This document shows positions 8,972-16,047 of a DNA stretch of 40,338 nt, in pieces. Where the stretch lies: contig JAJFGK010000145.1 in the NCBI GenBank assembly GCA_021776195.1, positions 1 through 40,338 of the forward strand, written 5' to 3'. The notes beneath the pieces are model-generated. The model was not told the DNA's origin. It searched no databases and saw nothing but the letters and a program-made list of their open reading frames with translations. The stretch comes from Kiloniellaceae bacterium. Its GTDB lineage: Bacteria > Pseudomonadota > Alphaproteobacteria > Kiloniellales > Kiloniellaceae. Position numbers and translations under genes: made by a program. Position 1 is the stretch's first letter. Each line of letters opens with the position of its first letter.

Positions 8972-9742
8972 GTGCCCGAGATTTGGCTGTCTGGGGCTTG
9001 GGTGCCCGAAGTCGGGCCCAATCAGCTACCCGGGCTGGTCTTCGCAAGCGTGGTTTTATTTCTGGCCTACTTCGTGCGCGGCATCGCCGGCTTTGGCTCC
9101 GGGTTGATCTCGGTTCCGCTGCTGGCCTTGGTCTACCCGATCCAAATCGTCGTGCCGCTGGTCGTTTTCCTCGATTACGTCGGCTCGGCAAGCCAGGGCC
9201 TGCACAATCGCAAACTCATCGAGTGGCGCGAGCAATGGCCGCTGATCCCCTTCATGATCGTCGGCGTCGCCTGCGGCCTCGCTCTACTGTCCCTGGCCGA
9301 AAGCTCGATCCTCGCACAGTCTCTGGGCGGCTTCGTGATCGTCTACGGAATTTATCAGCTCCTGCCCCTGCCGGAGTTGCGTGGGTCGAAGGCCTTCGTT
9401 GTGCCCTTCGGGTTTCTGGGCGGCTTCGTCGGCACGCTGTTCGGGACCGGCGGCCCCTTCTATGTGATCTATCTGGGACTGCGGGGGCTCGAAAAGGGCG
9501 CCTTCCGCGCGACCTTTGCGATCAACTTCCTGATCGATGGCGCCCTCCGGCTGGCGGCCTATGCGACCTTCGGCTTCTTTGCCGACGGCGTGCTGATCGC
9601 CGCGGTGGCGGCCCTGCCGGTGGTCGCGGCCGGCCTATGGGTCGGCGGGCGCATACATACTGGCCTGAGCCGCACAACCTACCTTCGCGTGGTCTCCTTC
9701 GTGGTGCTGATCAGCGGCATCGCTTTGATCGTGAAGCACTGA
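8972..9742 (+). CDS. TauE/SafE-family membrane transporter
   Basis: A 256-residue inner-membrane protein with about eight hydrophobic segments. The family motif FVRGIAGFGSGLISVPLL in the first third and its internal counterpart GGFVGTLFGTGGPFYVIY in the second half are the two related repeats of TauE/SafE (PF01925) proteins, which are linked to export of sulfite and organosulfur or sulfonate compounds. The start is the GTG immediately after the dioxygenase TGA, so translation is coupled. It converges with the SDR gene, leaving only 23 bp. I infer that it moves the substrate of the dioxygenase or a product such as sulfite. Confidence 0.87.
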   Translation: MPEIWLSGAWVPEVGPNQLPGLVFASVVLFLAYFVRGIAGFGSGLISVPLLALVYPIQIVVPLVVFLDYVGSASQGLHNRKLIEWREQWPLIPFMIVGVACGLALLSLAESSILAQSLGGFVIVYGIYQLLPLPELRGSKAFVVPFGFLGGFVGTLFGTGGPFYVIYLGLRGLEKGAFRATFAINFLIDGALRLAAYATFGFFADGVLIAAVAALPVVAAGLWVGGRIHTGLSRTTYLRVVSFVVLISGIALIVKH

Positions 9743-9765
9743 TTCCAATGAGCAACGATCAAGAC

Positions 9766-10521
9766 TTAGGACCGGCCGCCGTCGACCGACAGGACCTGGC
9801 CGGTGATCCAGCCGCTGTCCTGATCGGCGAAAAAAAGCGCCGCGCGCGCGATGTCCTCGGGAGCCCCCAGCCGCTTGGTGTGGATCGATTCCAGGACCTG
9901 CCTCTGGCCTTCCGGTCCGAAGTTTTCCCACTGCCGGATGGTCGTTGGATTGGAAAGGATGAAACCGGGCGCGATGGCATTGACGGTGATGCCGTACGGA
10001 CCGAACTCCCAGGACAGCTGCCGGGTCAACCCGACGAGCGCGTGCTTGGCGGCGGTGTAGGCCTGAATACCGGTCAGGCTCGGCCGCAGTCCGGCGCCCG
10101 AGGCGATATTGACGATGCGCCCGAAGCCCGCCTGTTTCATCAGCGGCGCGACCGCCTGGGCCAGCCAGAACGCGCCATCCACGTTGGCCTGAAAGATCGC
10201 CCGCCAATCCGCCTCCGTGATCTCCTCGATCGGTCGGCCGACCTGCGCCCTGACGCCGCCGGCGGCATTGACCAGGATGTCGATGCCGCCATGACGCTCG
10301 GCGATCGCCGACACGGTTTTGCGGGTTTGGCCACGGTCGGAAAGATCCACCCCGTGAGCCTCGATAGCCAGGGCCTCACCTCTCGCCGCCACGGCGCCGG
10401 CATCGAGATCGGCGAGGCAGACCACGGCCCCGGCCTGGCAAAAGGCCCGGGCGATCTCGCCACCGATGTTCTGGGCCGCCCCGGTCACGACCACCACGCG
10501 CCTGTCAAAATCGAACTGCAT
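9766..10521 (-). CDS. Short-chain dehydrogenase/reductase (SDR)
   Basis: A 251-residue classical SDR oxidoreductase. The cofactor motif TGAAQNIGG is at 13-21, NAAGG at 85-89, and the catalytic set is Ser141, Tyr155 and Lys159 in YTAAK. The C-terminal stretch GWITGQVLSVDGG is typical. An acidic residue after the second strand (LADLD) points to NAD(H) preference. I chose the ATG at 10519-10521, preceded by GGGGAAG; the longer reading to 10731 runs into the neighbouring gene. It lies 14 bp after the ketopantoate-reductase-like gene and is third in a minus-strand unit with the creatininase-family gene. Substrate unknown. Confidence 0.92.
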   Translation of the reverse strand: MQFDFDRRVVVVTGAAQNIGGEIARAFCQAGAVVCLADLDAGAVAARGEALAIEAHGVDLSDRGQTRKTVSAIAERHGGIDILVNAAGGVRAQVGRPIEEITEADWRAIFQANVDGAFWLAQAVAPLMKQAGFGRIVNIASGAGLRPSLTGIQAYTAAKHALVGLTRQLSWEFGPYGITVNAIAPGFILSNPTTIRQWENFGPEGQRQVLESIHTKRLGAPEDIARAALFFADQDSGWITGQVLSVDGGRS

Positions 10522-10535
10522 CAGCCACTTCCCCG

Positions 10536-11564
10536 TCAGGCCAACACGGCCTTGAGCGCATCGAGACTTTCCCAGGACTGACGACGCTCGCCCCGTTCGA
10601 TCTCGTGGATCAGTTCCGTCAACTTGGCGCAGAGCGGCGCGGACAAACCCACTTCCGCGGCCAGGGGCGGGATCGCGCCGGGCAGGGCGTCGACCTCGGT
10701 CGCACGCTTGCGCACGGCGAGGTCGCGCCAAATGCCGCTGTGGGTCTTGGCCGATTTTCGATTGAACCGTGCCAGGTCATCGAGGGAGGCCCGCGCCGCG
10801 GCGTCGCTGCCGCCAGGCAGAAAAGCGGTCGGATCGAAGCCATCGAAGGCCTCGAGAGTGATACCCCGTGCCTCGGCGACCGCCAGGACCTCGCGCGCCA
10901 GCGCAATGTGCAGCGCGCGGTAGTCCGGGTGGTCGAGGCAATCGGCGATCGAAGCCTCGGTCAGCGCTTCGGCGAAGAGCAGAGCGCCATAGGCCATCTT
11001 GCTCCAGAGAAAGCCGAAAACGTTCGTGCTCATCACCGCGGCCGGCTCGAATTCCTGGAACAGCGCGTGCAGCGCGCGTAGACGGTCGCTGGCCCGGCCG
11101 TCGATCTCGCCCAGGACCACGGCGCCGCGACCGCCATAGAGGATCTCGCCGGGCGCCAGGTAGTCCGCCCCGAAATTGACAAAGCAACCCATGGTCCGTT
11201 CGGCACCGACCAGATCGGCGATCAGGGTTTCGTTCAACCCGTTCTGGGCCGACACCACGAAGCCGTCCGGCGTCAGGTGGGGGGACAGCGCCTGGGTTGC
11301 CACCTGCGTCGCCGGTGTCTTGACCGCCAGGACGATGCGCTCGAATCGGCCCTCGAGCGCCGCTGGCGTCACCGCCCTGGCCGGGACCGTGAAGGTCTCG
11401 ATAGGCCCGGAAATCGTCAGGCCCCGATCGCAGATTCGCGCGACGTGCTCTTCGACACTGTCGACGAACAGAACCTCCTGGCCCGCGCGTGCCAGATAGG
11501 CGCCGATGGTTCCGCCGATCGCACCGGCGCCCCAGATCACCAGCGGCGGATCGATCAGGACCAC
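10536..11564 (-). CDS. 2-dehydropantoate 2-reductase family (ApbA/PanE-like) dehydrogenase
   Basis: A 342-residue NAD(P)-dependent dehydrogenase of the ketopantoate reductase family. The Rossmann motif GAGAIGG begins at residue 12, and AVKTPATQ plus SAQNGLNE match the family. The candidate catalytic lysine lies in LWSKMAYGAL, and the C-terminal domain carries RKRATEVDALPGAI, close to the family's TEID..G motif. It starts at a GTG that overlaps the upstream creatininase-family gene by 10 bp. The context is catabolic, with no pantothenate genes nearby, so it probably reduces or oxidises some other 2-oxo/2-hydroxy acid; a true PanE role is possible but less likely. Confidence 0.87.
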   Translation of the reverse strand: MVLIDPPLVIWGAGAIGGTIGAYLARAGQEVLFVDSVEEHVARICDRGLTISGPIETFTVPARAVTPAALEGRFERIVLAVKTPATQVATQALSPHLTPDGFVVSAQNGLNETLIADLVGAERTMGCFVNFGADYLAPGEILYGGRGAVVLGEIDGRASDRLRALHALFQEFEPAAVMSTNVFGFLWSKMAYGALLFAEALTEASIADCLDHPDYRALHIALAREVLAVAEARGITLEAFDGFDPTAFLPGGSDAAARASLDDLARFNRKSAKTHSGIWRDLAVRKRATEVDALPGAIPPLAAEVGLSAPLCAKLTELIHEIERGERRQSWESLDALKAVLA

Positions 11565-12256
11565 CCGTCGGTCAGGAGTTCGCGGGTTTCCGCCACGCCG
11601 ACCGCCCAGACCGCTTCCATCTCGTCTTCCGGCCGCTGGTAGCGCCCGCCCATGTTGCCGTCCCCCGCGACCCGGCGGATCTCGTCGGGTCCCAGGCTCT
11701 GCAGAGCGGCCATATCGACCAGATCCTTGCCGCCCTCCGGCATTTCGACGTCCTGCAGGCGATTGAATGCGAAGTTCTCGAGCCAGGAGGCGTGCGAGGC
11801 GATGCTATCGATCTCTCGAACCGCGGCGGCGAACTTTGGCGCCGCGTACCAGTTGTGAAAGGCGACCCGGACTTGCGGGTTGCTCATCATCCACTGGCGC
11901 GCATAGTTCATCGCCGGCATGTTGCCGCCATGACCGTTGACCATCAGGACCCGCCGAAACCCCGCCAGGGCAAGGCTGTCGAGGATGTCGCCGATCACCC
12001 CCAGATAGGTCTCCATGCGCAGGGTTATGGTGCCGGGGAAAGCCGTCCAGTGATGGGCCAGGCCATAGGGCACGGCCGGGAATACCGGTATGCCCAACGG
12101 CGCCGCCGCTTCCAGGGCCACCTGCTCGGATAGGATGCTGTCGGTCGACAGACTCAAGTAACAATGCTGTTCGGTCGACCCTAGGGGCACGACACAACGG
12201 TCATCGGATTTTAGGTATTCCTCAATTTGCATCCAATTGGATTCGGAAATCCTCAA
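11555..12256 (-). CDS. Creatininase-family amidohydrolase
   Basis: A 233-residue protein of the creatininase/MftE family, metal-dependent hydrolases of cyclic or linear amides. The metal-binding motif GSTEQHCYLSLSTDS gives Glu29, His31 and Asp39; VNGHGGN and the C-terminal GVAETRELL region fit the family. I chose the TTG at 12254-12256 because GAGGAGG lies 8 bases before it; an in-frame ATG at 12230-12232 has no such site, and a farther TTG at 12305-12307 is less likely. It is the first gene of the minus-strand unit with the dehydrogenase genes, and is divergent from the peptide-type ABC transporter, suggesting that a transported amide or lactam is opened here and then oxidised. That link is inference. 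Confidence 0.85.
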   Translation of the reverse strand: MRISESNWMQIEEYLKSDDRCVVPLGSTEQHCYLSLSTDSILSEQVALEAAAPLGIPVFPAVPYGLAHHWTAFPGTITLRMETYLGVIGDILDSLALAGFRRVLMVNGHGGNMPAMNYARQWMMSNPQVRVAFHNWYAAPKFAAAVREIDSIASHASWLENFAFNRLQDVEMPEGGKDLVDMAALQSLGPDEIRRVAGDGNMGGRYQRPEDEMEAVWAVGVAETRELLTDGWS

Positions 12257-12323
12257 AAACTCATCCTCCTCATTACTTGTGGCGCGGCAGACAAAGGTTT
12301 TAGACAAGACCGTCCATCAAGAA

Positions 12324-12333
12324 TATCATGATA
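12324..12333. promoter_or_regulatory. Perfect 10-bp palindrome between divergent operons
   Basis: TATCATGATA is a perfect palindrome in the 178-bp region between the creatininase-family gene and the binding protein gene. It is a candidate operator for a regulator controlling both units; no regulator gene for them is visible nearby. Confidence 0.35.
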
Positions 12334-12348
12334 GCGCCCATGCGGGAG

Positions 12349-12387
12349 GTCAATCCGTTGACTCTCCCCCATCGTCACGGATACGTT
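12349..12387 (+). promoter_or_regulatory. Candidate sigma-70 promoter and overlapping operator for the peptide-type ABC operon
   Basis: TTGACT (12358-12363) and TACGTT (12382-12387) are spaced by 18 bases, giving a start point about 40 bp before the binding protein ATG. The -35 box is half of an inverted repeat GTCAA-TCCG-TTGAC (12349-12362), so a repressor bound there would block the promoter. Confidence 0.45.
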
Positions 12388-12434
12388 CCAAGTCAATTCA
12401 GACAATAATAATCGACCGAGGGAGGTTAAAATCG

Positions 12435-14018
12435 ATGAGAAGAGTCTTGAAAATTACTGGCGCGCTGGCTTTGGCGGCCGGTCTGGCAGTGTCGGTTTCG
12501 GCACAGGCCAAAACCTTTAAATTCGCGTTCCAGGGCGACGTCGCATCGATGGACCCTTACGCGTTGGCGGAAAACTTCTCGAACGCGTTCCACAGCAACA
12601 TTCATGAGCCCCTGATCCGCTACGACGAGAACTTGCAGATCGAGCCGGCACTGGCGGTGAGCTGGGAACTGGTCAATCCGACAACCTGGCGCTTCACCCT
12701 GCGCCAGGACGTAAAATTCCACAACGGCAACAGCTTCGAAGCCGACGACGTGGTCTTCTCCTTCAAGCGGGCCCAGCGCGAAGGCGCCGACATGAGCTCC
12801 TTCGTCGGCGGGATCGCCGATGCCGTCGTGGTCGATTCCCACACGGTCGATATCGTGACCGCCGAGGTCAATCCCATCCTGCTGAACACCATCGCGCCCC
12901 TGGTGATCATGGACAAGCAGTGGGCCGAGGCCAACGGCGCCGTCGACCCGGTCAATCTCGGCAAGAACGTCGAGAACTATGCGACGCTCAACGCCAACGG
13001 CACCGGCCCCTTCAAGCTCGTGAGCCGCGAGCCCGGGATCAAGACCGTGCTGACCCTCAACACGGAATGGTGGGACCTGGGCAACCAGAACTTCAACGTG
13101 ACGGACGTCGTGCTGACCCCAATCGAGTCCGATGCGACCCGCACCGCGGCGCTGCTGTCCGGCGAGCTCGATCTGATGTTCCCGGCCCCGGTCCAGGACG
13201 TCGAGCGGATCAACGCCTCGGGCGTGGCCAGCGTCCTGCAGGGGCCCGAGCTTCGCACGATCTTCCTGGGCATGGATCAAGAGCGCGACGAGCTCCTCTA
13301 CTCCTCGGTCAAGGGCAAGAACCCGCTCAAGGATGCGAGGGTCAGAAAGGCGCTCTATCAGGCCATCGATATCGAGGCGATCAAGACCAAGGTCATGCGG
13401 GGCGCGGCCACACCCGCGGGACTGCTGCTCGCGCCCAAGCTGGGCGGCTTCAACGAGGCCCTCAACGGCCGGCTGCCTTACGATCCGGCGACCTCCAAGG
13501 CCCTGCTGGCGGAGGCCGGTTATCCCGACGGCTTCGACATTCAGCTCGATTGCCCGAACAACCGTTACGTCAACGACGAGCAGATTTGCCAGGTCGTGGC
13601 GGGTCTTCTGGCGCAGGTCGGGGTGAACGTGAATCTCTTGGCCCAGCCCAAGAGCAAGTTCTTCGCCAAGCTGAAGGAACATGACATCAGCATGTACCTT
13701 TTGGGCTGGATTCCGGACGATCAGGATGCCGGTTCGGTGATCGCCCATCTGATGGTGCCGCCGGCCGACGGCGGCCTTGCTTGGAACGGTGGCGGCTACG
13801 GCAATCCCCGGGTGACCGAGCTGTCGCGGATGATCACCTCCGAGATCGATCAGACGAAACGTCAGGCCATGATCGACGAAGCCTTCGGTATCGTCAAAGA
13901 CGAGGTCGGCTACATTCCGCTGCACCAGCAGGCCCTGTCCTGGGGCGTGCGCAAGGGCGTGACCGTGGCCCAGCGGTCGGACAATGCCTTGCAGTACTGG
14001 TATATCAACATCGAGTAG
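12435..14018 (+). CDS. Peptide/opine-type ABC transporter substrate-binding protein (DppA/OppA family)
   Basis: A 527-residue periplasmic binding protein of the SBP_bac_5 family. A signal peptide spans about residues 1-25 (MRRVLKITGALALAAGL, cleavage near SAQAK). Family hallmarks are DVASMDPYAL, the stretch WRFTLRQDVKFHNG, and ADDVVFSFKRA; the C-terminal YIPLHQQ also fits. The ATG at 12435 follows GAGGGAGG. The gene heads the operon for two permeases and a fused ATPase, and a strong terminator hairpin separates it from them, as is common where the binding protein is needed in excess. The substrate could be a dipeptide, an opine or another small amide; the divergent creatininase-family hydrolase favours an amide-containing compound (inference). 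Confidence 0.92.
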   Translation: MRRVLKITGALALAAGLAVSVSAQAKTFKFAFQGDVASMDPYALAENFSNAFHSNIHEPLIRYDENLQIEPALAVSWELVNPTTWRFTLRQDVKFHNGNSFEADDVVFSFKRAQREGADMSSFVGGIADAVVVDSHTVDIVTAEVNPILLNTIAPLVIMDKQWAEANGAVDPVNLGKNVENYATLNANGTGPFKLVSREPGIKTVLTLNTEWWDLGNQNFNVTDVVLTPIESDATRTAALLSGELDLMFPAPVQDVERINASGVASVLQGPELRTIFLGMDQERDELLYSSVKGKNPLKDARVRKALYQAIDIEAIKTKVMRGAATPAGLLLAPKLGGFNEALNGRLPYDPATSKALLAEAGYPDGFDIQLDCPNNRYVNDEQICQVVAGLLAQVGVNVNLLAQPKSKFFAKLKEHDISMYLLGWIPDDQDAGSVIAHLMVPPADGGLAWNGGGYGNPRVTELSRMITSEIDQTKRQAMIDEAFGIVKDEVGYIPLHQQALSWGVRKGVTVAQRSDNALQYWYINIE

Positions 14019-14038
14019 ACGCGGTTCGCACCGCACCG

Positions 14039-14077
14039 GAGGTCCGGGAGGCTTTCTCCCGGACCTCTATTTTCTTT
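14039..14077 (+). terminator. Strong intrinsic terminator/attenuator after the binding protein gene
   Basis: GAGGTCCGGGAG (14039-14050) and CTCCCGGACCTC (14056-14067) form a perfect 12-bp stem with loop GCTTT, followed by TATTTTCTTT. It lies between the binding protein gene and the first permease gene, so it probably lets only part of the transcription through. Confidence 0.85.
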
Positions 14078-14108
14078 GTCCCGACATCGCGGGTTTCCGG
14101 GGGTCGCA

Positions 14109-15083
14109 TTGATCTCGTACATCGTGTCACGCGTCCTGCAGTCGTTCCTGGTAATGCTCTGCGTGGCGATGGTCTCCTTTTCGCTTTTCACCTACGTCGG
14201 CGACCCGATCACCAATCTGGTGGGGATTCAGTCGTCCGACGAAAAGCGCGAGCAGCTTCGCGAGTCGCTCGGCCTGAACGACCCGGCGCCAGTGCAGTTC
14301 GTGCGTTTCGTGGGCCGCGCGATCCAGCTCGAATTCGGCATCTCCTATCAGCAAAAACGCAAGGTCACGACGATCATCGGCGACCGGCTGCCGGCGACGC
14401 TCGAGTTGAGTTTTCTCTCGGCCCTGATCGCCCTCGGGGTCGGGATACCGGCGGGCATCTTCACCGCGCTTTACCGCGAGTCCTGGCTGACCCACGTCTT
14501 CCTGTCGGTTTCGCTGGTGGGCGTGTCGCTGCCGACCTTTCTGATCGGCATCCTGCTGATCTTCGTCTTCTCGGTTCACCTCCACATCCTGCCCTCCTTC
14601 GGCCGCGGCGAGGTCGTGGATCTGGGTTTCTGGACCACCGGGTTTCTGACCGCCAGCGGGATCAAGGCGCTGATCATGCCGGCCATCACCCTGGCGCTGT
14701 TTCAGATGACCCTGATCATGCGTCTGGTGCGCTCCGAGATGCTGGAGGTCCTTCGTGCCGATTTCATCAAGTTCGCCCGCGCGCGCGGCCTGTCGAGCCG
14801 CACGGTCCATTTCGGCTACGCCCTGATGAACACGCTGGTTCCGGTTATCACCATCACCGGTCTCCAGCTCGGCTCGATCATCGCCTTCGCCATTATCACC
14901 GAGACCGTGTTTCAGTGGCCGGGCGTCGGTCTCATGTTCATTCAGGCGATCAACGAGGTCGATATCCCGGTCATGTCGACCTACCTGCTGCTGATCGCCG
15001 CCTTTTTCGTGATCATCAATCTGACCGTCGACCTGCTCTACTATTTCGTCGACCCGCGCCTGCGGGTCGGGCGCGGGTCCTAG
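14109..15083 (+). CDS. Peptide-type ABC transporter permease (DppB family)
   Basis: A 324-residue inner-membrane permease. It opens ISYIVSRVLQSFLVML, the usual start of DppB/OppB proteins, with about six membrane segments; the conserved RLVRSEMLEVLRADFIKFARARGLS segment is the cytoplasmic EAA-like loop that contacts the ATPase. The TTG at 14109 is chosen because GGGGG lies 5 bases before it and it gives the normal family N-terminus; a TTG at 14076 lies within the terminator tail. The stop is followed after 3 bp by the second permease gene. Confidence 0.9.
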   Translation: MISYIVSRVLQSFLVMLCVAMVSFSLFTYVGDPITNLVGIQSSDEKREQLRESLGLNDPAPVQFVRFVGRAIQLEFGISYQQKRKVTTIIGDRLPATLELSFLSALIALGVGIPAGIFTALYRESWLTHVFLSVSLVGVSLPTFLIGILLIFVFSVHLHILPSFGRGEVVDLGFWTTGFLTASGIKALIMPAITLALFQMTLIMRLVRSEMLEVLRADFIKFARARGLSSRTVHFGYALMNTLVPVITITGLQLGSIIAFAIITETVFQWPGVGLMFIQAINEVDIPVMSTYLLLIAAFFVIINLTVDLLYYFVDPRLRVGRGS

Positions 15084-15086
15084 GGT

Positions 15087-16037
15087 ATGAGCGACCTGCC
15101 GATCGTCGCGAGCGACAGCGGAACGCCCGGTTGGTTTGGGCGCGCCTGGAACAGCGATCTCGCCTATAGCTTCCGCCAATCCAAGGTCACGGTCGTCGCC
15201 GGGCTCGTCACCATGATCTATCTGCTGGCGGCCCTCTTCGCGCCCTGGATCGCGCCGCACGACCCTTACGATTTGGCCTCTGTCAGTATTCTCGACTCGT
15301 TTCTGCCGCCGGCCTGGCTCGACGGCGGCGACAGCCGCTATCTTCTGGGCACCGACAATGTCGGACGGGACGTGCTCTCGACCATCATCCACGGCTCGCG
15401 GATCTCCCTTGGCGTCGGCTTCGCCAGCGTCTTCCTGGCGGCCACGCTGGGGGTCACGCTGGGTCTGATCAGCGGTTTCGTCGGCGGCCGGCTGGACGCC
15501 GTCATCATGCGCATCGCCGAGGTTCAGTTGAGCTTTCCCGACATCCTGATCGCCCTGCTGATCGATGGCGTCATCCGCAGCATCCTGGGCCCGGGCGCCC
15601 ACGGCAACATCGCCTTCGTCGTGGTCATCTCGGCCATCGCCCTGGCCTACTGGGTGCAGTTCGCCCGCACCGTGCGGGCCACAACCATGGTGGAAAAGGG
15701 CAAGGACTACGTCAACGCCGCGCGCGTGGCCGGGAAGACGCCGCTCTACATCATGTTCCGGCATTTGCTTCCCAACGTCATGGGGCCGGTCCTGGTCATC
15801 GCCACCATCAGCCTGGCCCTGGCCATCGTCACCGAGGCCACGCTCTCGTTCCTCGGCGTCGGCGTGCCGCCGACCCAGCCCTCCCTGGGGACGCTGATCC
15901 GGGTCGGCAACGATTTCCTCTTCTCCGGCGAATGGTGGATCACGCTCTTTCCCGGCCTGACCCTGGCGATCATGGGTCTGTCGGTGAACCTGCTCGGCGA
16001 CTGGCTGCGCGACGCCCTGAACCCGAAGCTGCGCTAG
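15087..16037 (+). CDS. Peptide-type ABC transporter permease (DppC family)
   Basis: A 316-residue inner-membrane permease. It shows the DppC layout: an N-terminal cytoplasmic tail, a first membrane segment at about 30-50 (VTVVAGLVTMIYLLAALFAPWIAP), the loop LLGTDNVGRDVLSTIIHGSR, and the ATPase-contact segment KGKDYVNAARVAGK. It pairs with the DppB-type gene 3 bp upstream; the fused ATPase gene begins 10 bp downstream. Confidence 0.92.
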   Translation: MSDLPIVASDSGTPGWFGRAWNSDLAYSFRQSKVTVVAGLVTMIYLLAALFAPWIAPHDPYDLASVSILDSFLPPAWLDGGDSRYLLGTDNVGRDVLSTIIHGSRISLGVGFASVFLAATLGVTLGLISGFVGGRLDAVIMRIAEVQLSFPDILIALLIDGVIRSILGPGAHGNIAFVVVISAIALAYWVQFARTVRATTMVEKGKDYVNAARVAGKTPLYIMFRHLLPNVMGPVLVIATISLALAIVTEATLSFLGVGVPPTQPSLGTLIRVGNDFLFSGEWWITLFPGLTLAIMGLSVNLLGDWLRDALNPKLR

Positions 16038-16047
16038 AGCATTCACC

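Noticed and set aside
9743..9765. Terminator between the convergent TauE-type and SDR genes
   Set aside because: Only 23 bp remain and no inverted repeat is visible.
8983..10581. 532-codon plus-strand frame over the TauE-type and SDR genes
   Set aside because: It spans two genes in opposite strands and has no domain of its own.
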